DNA of 34,083 nucleotides from assembly GCA_028716265.1 (NCBI GenBank), contig JAQUQD010000031.1, positions 1 to 34,083 of the forward strand. Reading direction: 5' to 3'. This DNA comes from Bacteroidales bacterium. Lineage in GTDB: Bacteria; Bacteroidota; Bacteroidia; Bacteroidales; JAGONC01. Below the pieces are notes generated by a model, which saw only the letters and a program-made list of their open reading frames with translations, was not told the origin of the DNA and ran no database searches. A program made the translations under genes and the position numbers. This document shows, piece after piece, positions 1 through 9,599 of this stretch (positions within the stretch are counted from its first letter, which is position 1; every line of letters begins with the position of its first letter).

Positions 1-825
1 GCTTCACAAAAAGACTTCAATACGCAGGGCGATCCCACGAACGGTATGTTCGCCAACCGTCCCCAGGGCATGACAGACCGCTCGGTGTATGTAAGAAAGG
101 AAGTGATCAACATCTATCCCGACACGCTTGTCTGGATAAAGGACTATGCCTATTCGTACAACGAACCTGCCACCCAGCGCTATTTCTCCCATCCTGCCTA
201 TGATAATTATCCTGTGGTGGGCGTTACCTGGTCGCAGGCAAAAGCATTCTGCATCTGGAGGACGGAACTGCTGAACACGTACCTGTCCTCCAAGGAGGAA
301 GCCGTCCTGAATGAATTCAGATTGCCCACGGAAGCCGAATGGGAGTGGGCGGCACGGGGCGGTTATGAATTGAATCCATACCCCTGGGGCGGACCCTACA
401 CCCGAAACGGCAAAGGATGTTTTCTGGCCAATTTCAAGCCGATGCGCGGGAACTATGTGGGTGACGGTGGCCAGACAACGGTCGTGGCCGGCCATTATCC
501 ACGCAACGACTTTGGCCTCTACGACATGGCAGGGAACGTTTCAGAATGGACCAATGATGCCTACGATGAATCCACCTACAATTTTGCATGGGATATGAAT
601 CCAACCTATACCTACACCGCTAAGGAAACGGATTCCCCCACACTGAAACGAAAAGTTGTCAGGGGCGGCTCATGGAAAGATGTAGCCTATTATCTCCAGG
701 TCTATTCCCGCAGCTATGAATACCAGGATACAGCGAAATGCTACATCGGATTCCGCTGTGTCCAGAATTATCTGGGCAGGCAAAAAGGCGACAATCCTTC
801 CAAGGCCTCTTACATCTATCGTTAA
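1..825 (+). CDS. gldK: GldK/PorK-like gliding motility/T9SS lipoprotein, SUMF1 (formylglycine-generating-enzyme-like) domain; 5' end outside window
   Basis: Open frame from base 1 (ASQKDFNTQGDPTNGMFANR...), SUMF1 motifs (RLPTEAEWEWAARGG, YPWGG, GLYDMAGNVSEWTND, VRGGSWKD, GFRCV), immediately upstream of gldLMN. Confidence 0.88.
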   Translation, partial: ASQKDFNTQGDPTNGMFANRPQGMTDRSVYVRKEVINIYPDTLVWIKDYAYSYNEPATQRYFSHPAYDNYPVVGVTWSQAKAFCIWRTELLNTYLSSKEEAVLNEFRLPTEAEWEWAARGGYELNPYPWGGPYTRNGKGCFLANFKPMRGNYVGDGGQTTVVAGHYPRNDFGLYDMAGNVSEWTNDAYDESTYNFAWDMNPTYTYTAKETDSPTLKRKVVRGGSWKDVAYYLQVYSRSYEYQDTAKCYIGFRCVQNYLGRQKGDNPSKASYIYR

Positions 826-882
826 CAGTCGATACCATTTCTTGATTTTTTAATTAACAACTTAATATTTTAGAATAGCATT

Positions 883-2067
883 ATGGGACTTAGCAACACA
901 GTCAGGAGCAGAGGATTTAAGAATTTTATGTCCAAACTCTATGGATGGGGCGCATCCGTGGTTATCCTGGGAGCTCTTTTTAAAATCAATCACTACCCGG
1001 GAGCAGATTATATGCTGATCATCGGTCTGGGTACCGAATCACTGATTTTCTTTTTCTCAGGCTTCGAGCCCCCTTACGTGGAGCCCGACTGGAGCCTGGT
1101 GTATCCTGAACTGGCAGGGCTGTATCACGGCGCTGAAGTCGATACCAAGGTGTTAAAGAAAGGGAAACAAAGTCTTACCGGTGAACTGGACACCATGCTG
1201 GCGGAAGCCAAAATTGACCAGGGGCTGATTGATAGTTTGGGCAAGGGCCTGAAGAAAATGAGCGAAAGCACGGCCGTGCTCTCCGAGGTTTCCAATGCAG
1301 CCCTTGCCACCAATGAATATGTCGAAAATGTCAAAGGCGCCTCCAAATCCGTTTCAGAACTTTCGTCGACATATGCTAAAACCTCACAGACCCTGAACAA
1401 GGATCTGGAATCTTCCCAGGAGCACCTCAGTAACCTGAAGAGCGCTTCCCAGTCGGCCGCCACCCTCTCCAAGGTCTATACCGATGCATCCCAGTCGATC
1501 AAAGGCAATCTGACTGCCACTGAACAATTCTCGGAGAGCGTGAAACAAGCGGCACAGTCGGCTGCCACCCTTTCCCAAAAATATGTGACTTCCGCCGAGA
1601 AAATAACGGAATCGGCATCCAAACTCGAGAACATCGGGATGGAATCCAAGGATTTCAACGCCCAGCTAAAGAAAGTGTCGGATAACCTGGCCGCATTGAA
1701 CACGATCTATGAACTGCAACTACAGGGTTCCAACGAAAACGTGGAATCCAACAGCAAACTTCAGGTGACCCTGGGCCACCTGTTGAGCAGCATGAATGAG
1801 TCGGTGGATAAGACAACGAAGTACCAGCAAAATATCGCCGCCCTGAACGCCATGTATGAAAAACAGCTCCAGGGAACGAATAAACAGGTTGAAGTGACCG
1901 ACCAGATGCAGAAAGCACTGGATAAGTTCCTGGAAAACCTCAATGCCTCCGCCAACCTGACCTCAAAGTACAAACAGGAAGTGGATTCATTGACCCAGAA
2001 CCTGGCCGCCCTCAATAAGGTCTATGGAAATATGCTCTCGGCCATGAATGTCAGGATGGGCTCCTGA
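883..2067 (+). CDS. gldL: GldL/PorL-like T9SS inner-membrane motor protein with long repetitive C-terminal coiled coil
   Basis: N-terminal hydrophobic segments (LYGWGASVVILGALFKINHYPGADYMLIIGLGTESLIFFFSGFEPP) typical of GldL; position between gldK and gldM. Confidence 0.9.
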   Translation: MGLSNTVRSRGFKNFMSKLYGWGASVVILGALFKINHYPGADYMLIIGLGTESLIFFFSGFEPPYVEPDWSLVYPELAGLYHGAEVDTKVLKKGKQSLTGELDTMLAEAKIDQGLIDSLGKGLKKMSESTAVLSEVSNAALATNEYVENVKGASKSVSELSSTYAKTSQTLNKDLESSQEHLSNLKSASQSAATLSKVYTDASQSIKGNLTATEQFSESVKQAAQSAATLSQKYVTSAEKITESASKLENIGMESKDFNAQLKKVSDNLAALNTIYELQLQGSNENVESNSKLQVTLGHLLSSMNESVDKTTKYQQNIAALNAMYEKQLQGTNKQVEVTDQMQKALDKFLENLNASANLTSKYKQEVDSLTQNLAALNKVYGNMLSAMNVRMGS

Positions 2068-2119
2068 ATTGGGTAAATATTAACAAAAACGCATTTGAAA
2101 GACTTAATATCAATATCAG

Positions 2120-3730
2120 ATGGCTGGATATAAGGAAACACCGCGACAAAAGATGATAGCCATGATGTATCTGGTGTTGACTTCCTTGCTCGCACTCAAT
2201 GTCTCAAAGGAGATCATCGACACATTCATCATTATGAATGAGAGTATGGAAATCACCACCAGGACATTTACAAGTAAAATGGATAACACGTACTCGAAAT
2301 TCAGTCAGCAGTACTCATTGAATCCAAATAAAGTCGGACCTTTCTGGTCTCAGGCCCAGGATGTACAAAAACTTGCCAATGAACTGATCGACTATATCAA
2401 CAACATCAAGTATGAAGTAATCATAACTACTGACGCGAAGATCAATACGGTGGAAGAGGCCAAAATTGCTCCGCTGGATGAAATAGCATCAAAAGACCGG
2501 TTTACCGAACCCACCCGTTATTTCTTTGGAAGATCGCGGACAGGGGAAGAGGGCGTGGCCGGCGACCTGAAAAGGAAACTGATCGAATTCAGGGCGAAAA
2601 TGCTGCAGTACATGGGATTGCCAAGCGACAGCGACCGTCTTGGACTGATCACCGAAGGGGATTTCAGGGATGCAGACGGAAAGAAGCAGACCTGGGAGCA
2701 GCATTATTTTTACTACACCGTCCTTGCCGCTGACGTGGCCATTCTCAACCGGCTGATCGCAGAGGTTAAAAATGCTGAGTTTGATGTGGTTTCTCATATT
2801 TACAGTGAAGTGACTGCCGAAGACTTCAAGTTCGACCAGATCAGTGCGAAGGTCATTGCCAACAGCCGGTATATCTTCGAAGGGGATAAATACGAAGCTG
2901 AAGTCATCGTGGCAGCGTATGACACCAAACAGAATCCGGCTGTATATTACATGGAGGGAGCGGATACCATCCGCAATATCGATAATGCCAAGCAGGTGGA
3001 TGGAGAGGCCGGAGTGGTAAAACTGAGCATCCCTGCCGGATCCGCCGGGCTGAAGAAATATGCCGGTATCGTTCAGGTGCTGGATCCCTCAGGAATACCC
3101 CAGAACTACTCCTTCAAGGATGAATACATCGTTGCCAAGCCTTCACTGACGGTTTCTGCCACCAAAATGAACGTGTTCTATATCGGGGTCGACAATCCGG
3201 TTTCCATTTCCGTGCCGGGCATCAGCAATGACCTGATCCTTCCCCGTATCAATGTAGGCTCGCTGACACCTGCCCCTGCTGGCAACAATTACAACTATGT
3301 GGTCAGGATCCCGAAGGGTTCGACGGGTAAGGCCGTGATCGCCGTAGAAGCGGAGTACAGCGGTCAGAATATCAATATGGGGAGCTCTGAATTCCGTATC
3401 AAGCGTGTACCTGATCCCAAGGCATTCATTGCCAATGTCAACGACGGACCGGTGTCGAAAAACGCCCTGGTGGCTGCCGGTGCCATCATCCCACGGCCAC
3501 CCGAAGATTTTGAGTTCGACCTGAGCTTTGTGATCACTTCCTTTACTTTTGTGTCTGTGCGCAGCGGCGACATTTTCAGCAGTTCCGGACGAGGGAACCA
3601 GCTTACGCAGGATATGAAAACATTTATCACCAATGCCAAAAGAGGTACCAAAGTGTGGCTGGAAAATATCATTGCCGAAGGACCTGACGGTAACCGCAGG
3701 CTGGGAACCATAACACTTGTTCTTGAATAA
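2120..3730 (+). CDS. gldM: GldM/PorM-like T9SS protein
   Basis: N-terminus MAGYKETPRQKMIAMMYLVLTSLLALNVSKEIIDTF is characteristic of GldM; operon context. Confidence 0.93.
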   Translation: MAGYKETPRQKMIAMMYLVLTSLLALNVSKEIIDTFIIMNESMEITTRTFTSKMDNTYSKFSQQYSLNPNKVGPFWSQAQDVQKLANELIDYINNIKYEVIITTDAKINTVEEAKIAPLDEIASKDRFTEPTRYFFGRSRTGEEGVAGDLKRKLIEFRAKMLQYMGLPSDSDRLGLITEGDFRDADGKKQTWEQHYFYYTVLAADVAILNRLIAEVKNAEFDVVSHIYSEVTAEDFKFDQISAKVIANSRYIFEGDKYEAEVIVAAYDTKQNPAVYYMEGADTIRNIDNAKQVDGEAGVVKLSIPAGSAGLKKYAGIVQVLDPSGIPQNYSFKDEYIVAKPSLTVSATKMNVFYIGVDNPVSISVPGISNDLILPRINVGSLTPAPAGNNYNYVVRIPKGSTGKAVIAVEAEYSGQNINMGSSEFRIKRVPDPKAFIANVNDGPVSKNALVAAGAIIPRPPEDFEFDLSFVITSFTFVSVRSGDIFSSSGRGNQLTQDMKTFITNAKRGTKVWLENIIAEGPDGNRRLGTITLVLE

Positions 3731-3762
3731 TCATTAATATTATAATTTCACCAGGAGGAGAT

Positions 3763-4617
3763 ATGAAAAAAATAATTGCAGCGGGTTTTTTCTTTGGATT
3801 GATCGTGATGGCGCTGTCCTCGACAGCCCAGATCCTCGACAGCCCGCCACGTGATGCTGCGTACGATAAAACCCATATCATCGAGAATACTCCACTGCCC
3901 TATGCCTACGTCCGGGAAGCCGATGTCATGTGGGAAAAACGGCTGTGGAGAGTCATTGATATGGAGGAAAAGATCAACCAGGTATTCTATTATCCAGAAA
4001 TGCCTCATAATCAGTGGAGAAGCTTTATGCAGGTGATCATCGACGCACTCAAGGAAGGATCCATCACAGCATATGATGCCAGCCTGCCGACGGATGAATT
4101 CACGGCACCTCTGACCTTCCAGGAACTGATGAATACGCTGGAAAGAGCTGACACTATGTCCCTGCAGCGGCCCTACCCACCCTATGACTGGTACGACACG
4201 GTGATCTCAGTGACATTCAACCCCTCGACTGTAAAAAAGATCCGTATAAAGGAGGACTGGTTCTTCGACAAGCACCGGTCGATGCTGGACGTGAGGATCC
4301 TCGGCATTTGCCCGGTCGTGGAAGACTATGACGAAAAGGGTGAATTCCGCGCCTTCCGACCCCTGTTCTGGATCTATTTCCCGGAAGCACGGAACATCTT
4401 AGCCAAGGCGGAGGTCTTCAACCGCATGAACAGCTCTAACCGGCTTACCTACGACGATGTTTTCCATAAACGTATCTTCAATAGTTATATTTACAAGGAA
4501 GACAACGTGTTCGACCGGAAAATATCAGAATACGCCACTGGCCTTGATGCTCTCCTGGAAGCAGAACGAATAAAATATGAACTCTTTGAGTTTGAACAGA
4601 ACCTGTGGGAGTATTAA
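3763..4617 (+). CDS. gldN: GldN/PorN-like T9SS protein
   Basis: Signal peptide, then LDSPPRDAAYDKTHIIENTPLPYAYVREADVMWEKRLWRVIDMEEKINQVFYYP, characteristic of GldN; follows gldM. Confidence 0.92.
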   Translation: MKKIIAAGFFFGLIVMALSSTAQILDSPPRDAAYDKTHIIENTPLPYAYVREADVMWEKRLWRVIDMEEKINQVFYYPEMPHNQWRSFMQVIIDALKEGSITAYDASLPTDEFTAPLTFQELMNTLERADTMSLQRPYPPYDWYDTVISVTFNPSTVKKIRIKEDWFFDKHRSMLDVRILGICPVVEDYDEKGEFRAFRPLFWIYFPEARNILAKAEVFNRMNSSNRLTYDDVFHKRIFNSYIYKEDNVFDRKISEYATGLDALLEAERIKYELFEFEQNLWEY

Positions 4618-4697
4618 ACAGTAACCATGAACGATTGAAGAAGGAGAAGGAGAGGTGGAGGGAGATTGACGAAAGGAAGGATGAACGATGAAATAGG

Positions 4698-4732
4698 AGG
4701 GGTTGACCAGGATGAGGGGTCAACCCCTTTTT
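4698..4732 (+). terminator. Rho-independent terminator after gldN
   Basis: Perfect 10-bp stem GGGGTTGACC/GGTCAACCCC (4699-4708/4718-4727) followed by a T-run. Confidence 0.85.
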
Positions 4733-4794
4733 AATTTACCGGACAGGATGAGGCCCGCGGGATCAGACATCGAGAAAAATCATCCGGAATTTAG

Positions 4795-4802
4795 TACTTT
4801 TG
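4795..4802 (+). promoter_or_regulatory. Bacteroidetes -7 element TACTTTTG upstream of recG
   Basis: Exact match to TAnnTTTG, 37 nt before the preferred recG ATG (4839). Confidence 0.5.
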
Positions 4803-4838
4803 TTTACATGCTGTCAGTATGCTATTATTGCAGGCGCA

Positions 4839-6944
4839 ATGAATAACCGGTTTCTTGATACTCCCGTTGAATACCTGAAAGGCATCGGGCCGAAGCGCGC
4901 TGAGTTACTCCGGAACGAACTGGAGATCCATACGTTCGGCGATCTGCTGGAGTATTTTCCCTTCCGGTACGTCGACCGCAGCCGTATTCAGTCCATCCGG
5001 GAGATCACCAGTGACGCGGCATGGGTGCAGCTGATCGGGCATATAGTCCGCGTGCAGACCATCGGAAAAGGTCCGGCCACCAGGCTGGTGGCCGTATTAA
5101 GGGATGATACCGGGGAGATCGAACTAGTCTGGTTCCAGGGAATCAAATGGATCAGGGACAAACTGATCCCAGATGTGGATTTTCTGGTCTTTGGCAAACC
5201 AACCTGGTTCAAAGGTAAATATAACATTCCCCATCCGGAAATGGACCTTGCCAGCGAACGGACCCTCACCGTTACTGAGACCTTGCAACCTTTTTATAAT
5301 TCGTCTGAAAAACTGAAATCCAGGGGATTTAACTCCAAAGAATTCAGTAAGGTCATGAGAGTCCTCACCGGCAATGCCAAGGGAAACCTTCCGGAAACCT
5401 TGCCTCCGGAACTGATCACACAGTTCCGGTTCATCTCCAGAGAGGAAGCCTTAAACCAGATCCACTTTCCAGCAGACAGCAGCATGCTTCAGAAAGCACA
5501 ATTCCGTCTCCGTTTTGAGGAACTTTTCTTCATCCAGCTGAACCTTGTCCAGCTGAAACTACTGCGGAACAAAAAAATAACCGGCCTTACCTTTCCCAGG
5601 ATCGGGGACTTTTTCAATGAATTCTATCATCATCATCTCCCTTTCGAACTCACCGGGGCGCAGAAGAAAGTCCTCAGGGAGATAAGGATGGATACAGGAT
5701 CGGGCAAGCAGATGAACCGATTGCTGCAGGGCGATGTGGGAAGCGGAAAGACGCTTGTGGCGCTGATGGCGATGCTGATGGCCCTCGACAATCGCTACCA
5801 GGCGTGCATGATGGCACCGACCGAGATCCTGGCCATGCAGCACTATGAATCACTGGTGCGATTCCTTGGCGACATGAATGTTCAGTTTGAACTCCTGACC
5901 GGTTCAACACCTGCTTCGAGGCGAAAGGGTATCCATGAACGGCTGAGGAATGGTGAGCTGCAGATCCTGGTTGGAACGCATGCCCTGATCGAAGAGGAGG
6001 TTCAGTTCCAAAACCTTGGACTGGTGGTGATCGACGAGCAGCATCGCTTTGGTGTAGCCCAGCGGGCCCGGTTGTGGGAGAAACGTGAGGTGCCGCCCCA
6101 TGTACTGGTCATGACCGCCACACCCATCCCCCGTACGCTGGCCATGACCCTGTACGGTGATCTCGATGTGTCGGTGATCGATGAACTGCCGCCGGGACGG
6201 AAGCCCGTCAAGACGTACCATTTCAGCGACAGCGCCAGGCTGAAGGTTTTTGGATTCATGAAGCAGGAAATCCGGAAAGGAAGGCAGATCTATGTTGTCT
6301 ATCCCCTCATCAAGGAATCCGAAGCACTCGACCTGAAAGACCTTATGGACGGCTATGAAAGCATCGTGCGGGAATTTCCCTTACCCCACTATGCGGTCAG
6401 CATCGTTCACGGACGGCTGAAACCGGCAGATAAGGATTATGAGATGCAGCGGTTCATCAGGAAGGAAACCCAGATCATGGTGGCCACTACGGTGATCGAA
6501 GTGGGTGTGGACATCCCCAACGCGTCGGTCATGGTGATCGAAAATGCGGAACGCTTCGGCCTTTCCCAGTTGCATCAGCTGCGCGGAAGAGTAGGCCGGG
6601 GGGCTGATCAGTCATACTGCATCCTCATGACAGGCAATAAACTGACTACGGAGGGCCGCAAGCGCATAGAGACGATGGTACGTACCACCGATGGCTTCGA
6701 GATAGCGGAGACCGACCTGAAGATAAGGGGCCCCGGCGACCTGGAAGGTACTCAGCAAAGCGGCATGATCCTCCTGCGCATCACCGACCTGGTCAGGGAT
6801 GAGAGACTGCTGACCATGGCACGCAATGCAGCCATTTCTCTTCTGGAGAAAGATCCGGAACTGAAAAGGACCGAGAACCAGCCTGTCCTTGAACAGCTTC
6901 AGCGAATGAAAAAAATGAGGGCCAACTGGGGCATGATCAGCTGA
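4839..6944 (+). CDS. recG: ATP-dependent DNA helicase RecG
   Basis: LKGIGPKRAELL wedge-domain start, GDVGSGKTLVAL (Walker A), DEQHRFGV, MTATPIPRTLAMTLYGDLDVS, HQLRGRVGRG. Start set at ATG 4839 because the longer ORF start (4800) lies in the promoter element. Confidence 0.95.
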   Translation: MNNRFLDTPVEYLKGIGPKRAELLRNELEIHTFGDLLEYFPFRYVDRSRIQSIREITSDAAWVQLIGHIVRVQTIGKGPATRLVAVLRDDTGEIELVWFQGIKWIRDKLIPDVDFLVFGKPTWFKGKYNIPHPEMDLASERTLTVTETLQPFYNSSEKLKSRGFNSKEFSKVMRVLTGNAKGNLPETLPPELITQFRFISREEALNQIHFPADSSMLQKAQFRLRFEELFFIQLNLVQLKLLRNKKITGLTFPRIGDFFNEFYHHHLPFELTGAQKKVLREIRMDTGSGKQMNRLLQGDVGSGKTLVALMAMLMALDNRYQACMMAPTEILAMQHYESLVRFLGDMNVQFELLTGSTPASRRKGIHERLRNGELQILVGTHALIEEEVQFQNLGLVVIDEQHRFGVAQRARLWEKREVPPHVLVMTATPIPRTLAMTLYGDLDVSVIDELPPGRKPVKTYHFSDSARLKVFGFMKQEIRKGRQIYVVYPLIKESEALDLKDLMDGYESIVREFPLPHYAVSIVHGRLKPADKDYEMQRFIRKETQIMVATTVIEVGVDIPNASVMVIENAERFGLSQLHQLRGRVGRGADQSYCILMTGNKLTTEGRKRIETMVRTTDGFEIAETDLKIRGPGDLEGTQQSGMILLRITDLVRDERLLTMARNAAISLLEKDPELKRTENQPVLEQLQRMKKMRANWGMIS

Positions 6945-6999
6945 AAGGGTAAAACCGATCCTAATCCTGCCTTCTGCCCGTAAACGCTCATATTTTATT

Positions 7000-7007
7000 T
7001 AAATTTG
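7000..7007 (+). promoter_or_regulatory. Bacteroidetes -7 element TAAATTTG upstream of pheT
   Basis: Exact TAnnTTTG match 18 nt before the pheT ATG. Confidence 0.45.
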
Positions 7008-7024
7008 CCCAAAAATATTGCTGC

Positions 7025-9490
7025 ATGAAAATTTCATACCGCTGGCTGAAACGCTACCTCGCCATTGATCTGCCTGCCGAAGAGGTTTCCGGGCTACTGA
7101 CGAACTGCGGGCTGGAAGTGGAAAACCTCGAGATGACCGAAGCAGTGAAAGGCGGACTAAAAGGCGTGGTGATCGGAGAGGTGAAGACCTGCGTCAGGCA
7201 CCCCAATTCGGACCATCTGAGCATCACCACGGTGGATGTGGGTGCCCCGGAGCTCCTTACCATCGTCTGTGGAGCACCCAATGTCAGGGCTGGGCAAAAA
7301 GTTCCGGTGGCCACCATCGGAACAGTGCTTTGGCAGGGAGATCAGTCCTTTGAGATAAAACTATCAAAGATCCGTGGCGAGCTTTCACAGGGAATGATCT
7401 GTGCTGAAGACGAGCTTGGCCTTGGAACATCCCATGCCGGGATCATGGAACTGCCGCCGGATGCACCCGTAGGGAAGCTCGCCAGCGATCATTTTCAGCT
7501 CAGGGAAGAAGTGGTATTCGAGATCGGGCTGACGCCCAACCGTACGGACGCCATGTCGCATCTGGGTGTGGCGCGGGATCTGCTGGCGGCCCTTAAAAGC
7601 CAGGACGCGGCGTATAAAGACCTTCAGCTTCGCATCCCGTCGGTGGACGACTTCAGGCCCGATAACCTCTCCCTGCCCATCGTGGTGGAAGTGGAAGATA
7701 CAGAAGCATGCCCAAGGTATTCCGGGGTGAGCGTAACGGGCGTAGAGGTGGGCGAATCACCTGAATGGATGAGATCGTTGCTGACAGAAGCCGGTATCCG
7801 GCCTATCAACAATGTGGTGGATATCAGCAATTTCGTGATGCTTGAAACCGGCCAGCCCCTCCATTTTTTTGATGCGGATGAAGTGAACGGGCAAAGGATC
7901 GTCGTGAAAAAATTACCTGATAAAACCGCTTTTGTAACCCTTGACCAGGTGACACGTGAACTTTCGGGCGACGACCTGATGATCTGCAACAGCAAGGAGG
8001 GTATGTGCATCGCTGGCGTGTTCGGAGGGATGAAGTCGGGCGTGAGTGAAAAAACCACCAGGGTCTTTATCGAAAGCGCTCATTTCAACCCGAGAAGCAT
8101 CCGTAAAACATCCAAACGTCATGGACTGCAGACCGATTCCTCGTTCCGGTTTGAAAGAGGTGTGGATCCCAACGGGACACTATTTGCCCTCAAGAGAGCC
8201 GCATTGCTTTTAAAAGAATTCGCCGGCGGATCGATCGCATCGGAGATCGTAGACATTTACCCCCATCCCATCCCCGAACAGGTGATCCGTGTCAGGTATG
8301 AAGCTGCTGACAGACTCATCGGAAAACGGATACCCCGTGATCAGATCAGGACCATCCTGAACGATACAGGAATCCGCATCCTTTCAGAGGATTCTGAAAC
8401 CCTTCTGGTTTCAGTCCCTACCTTCAAGCTGGATGTCACCCGGGAAGCGGATGTGGTGGAAGAGATCCTGAGGATCTATGGTTATAATAACATAGAAATA
8501 CCGACAGAAATCAAAGCCTCGGTAGTCTACTCGGAAAAACCTGACCGGGAAAAGGTCAGGGAGGTTGTTTCCGGATTGCTGACAGGTATTGGTTTCCATG
8601 AGATCATGAACAATTCACTCACCAATCCTGACTATTATGAACCTGTGAAGGAATTCGTTCCGGGATCCTTTGCCGAAGTGATCAATCCCCTCAGCCGTGA
8701 ATTGAAGATATTAAGGCAGGCCATGCTTTTCGGAGGATTGGAGTCCATTGTCCATAACATCAACCGCCGCTCTCCTGACCTGAAGTTCTTTGAATTCGGG
8801 AAAACGTATCACCAGCAGCCTGACCAGATCAACTCGGAGGATGTTGTCAGGCGTTACCGGGAAACCGAACACCTGGCCCTGTTCGTAACCGGAAGAAAAG
8901 AGCCCGAGCACTGGCATACCTCCGACGAAGGAGTGGATTTCTTTTACCTGAAAGCGGTGGTGATGAACATTTTGCAGCGCCTTGGCATGGACTCTGCCAA
9001 ACTGACCTTTCAAACGATGGATTCCTCTCTGCTTACGGAAACGTTCGTTGGCATCTGCCATCAGGACAGGGTATTGGCGATGGGGGCGGTTCACTGTGAT
9101 ATCCTGGCTAGATTCAATATCCGGCAGGAAGTCTTTTATGCCGACCTTGACATGGAGATCATTTCCGGGATGCTTAAAGATACCGGTATCGAATTCAGGC
9201 CGTTGCCGCGTTTTCCGGAGGTACGAAGGGATCTGGCCCTTCTGCTGTCAGGAGAGATCCAGTTCGCACAGATCGAACAACTGGCCTTCCAGGTCGAAAA
9301 ACGCCTGCTGAAGAAGATCAGGTTGTTTGATGTCTATGAAGGAGAAAAAATAGGCGAAGGAAAGAAATCCTATGCGGTTACGTTCTTTTTGCAGGATGAT
9401 GAAAAAACACTCACGGACACAGAGATCGACCAGGTGATGGAACGGTTGATGTCGGCCTTTAAACACAAGTTCCAGGCGGTCATCCGATGA
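7025..9490 (+). CDS. pheT: Phenylalanine--tRNA ligase beta subunit
   Basis: MKISYRWLKRYL..., EMAP-like tRNA-binding domain (HPNSDHLSITTVD), PINNVVDISNFVMLETGQPLHFFD, C-terminal anticodon-binding-like domain (FPEVRRDLALLL). Confidence 0.96.
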   Translation: MKISYRWLKRYLAIDLPAEEVSGLLTNCGLEVENLEMTEAVKGGLKGVVIGEVKTCVRHPNSDHLSITTVDVGAPELLTIVCGAPNVRAGQKVPVATIGTVLWQGDQSFEIKLSKIRGELSQGMICAEDELGLGTSHAGIMELPPDAPVGKLASDHFQLREEVVFEIGLTPNRTDAMSHLGVARDLLAALKSQDAAYKDLQLRIPSVDDFRPDNLSLPIVVEVEDTEACPRYSGVSVTGVEVGESPEWMRSLLTEAGIRPINNVVDISNFVMLETGQPLHFFDADEVNGQRIVVKKLPDKTAFVTLDQVTRELSGDDLMICNSKEGMCIAGVFGGMKSGVSEKTTRVFIESAHFNPRSIRKTSKRHGLQTDSSFRFERGVDPNGTLFALKRAALLLKEFAGGSIASEIVDIYPHPIPEQVIRVRYEAADRLIGKRIPRDQIRTILNDTGIRILSEDSETLLVSVPTFKLDVTREADVVEEILRIYGYNNIEIPTEIKASVVYSEKPDREKVREVVSGLLTGIGFHEIMNNSLTNPDYYEPVKEFVPGSFAEVINPLSRELKILRQAMLFGGLESIVHNINRRSPDLKFFEFGKTYHQQPDQINSEDVVRRYRETEHLALFVTGRKEPEHWHTSDEGVDFFYLKAVVMNILQRLGMDSAKLTFQTMDSSLLTETFVGICHQDRVLAMGAVHCDILARFNIRQEVFYADLDMEIISGMLKDTGIEFRPLPRFPEVRRDLALLLSGEIQFAQIEQLAFQVEKRLLKKIRLFDVYEGEKIGEGKKSYAVTFFLQDDEKTLTDTEIDQVMERLMSAFKHKFQAVIR

Positions 9491-9557
9491 TGTCGCCAGG
9501 AGGGTCTTCAGACCGATAAACTTGTGTCTGGAGATGAAATGATATCGATATATTCAG

Positions 9558-9565
9558 TAATTTTG
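9558..9565 (+). promoter_or_regulatory. Bacteroidetes -7 element TAATTTTG upstream of the sigma-54 activator gene
   Basis: Exact TAnnTTTG match 34 nt before ATG 9600. Confidence 0.4.
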
Positions 9566-9599
9566 TATTTTATTCTATCTTTTGGTGCAGACACTGGTC

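Noticed and set aside
4635-4700. Purine-rich (GA-rich) stretch with two ATGAACGAT copies after gldN
   Set aside because: Short and irregular; no clear repeat unit, and explainable as low-complexity intergenic DNA.
4681-4734. Tiny ORF MNDEIGGVDQDEGSTPF spanning the gldN terminator
   Set aside because: 17 codons, overlaps a strong terminator hairpin; probably a chance reading frame in a purine-rich spacer.
9495-9515. Possible hairpin after pheT (GGTCTTCAGACC)
   Set aside because: Only a 5-bp stem with a 2-nt loop and no T-tract; too weak to call a terminator.
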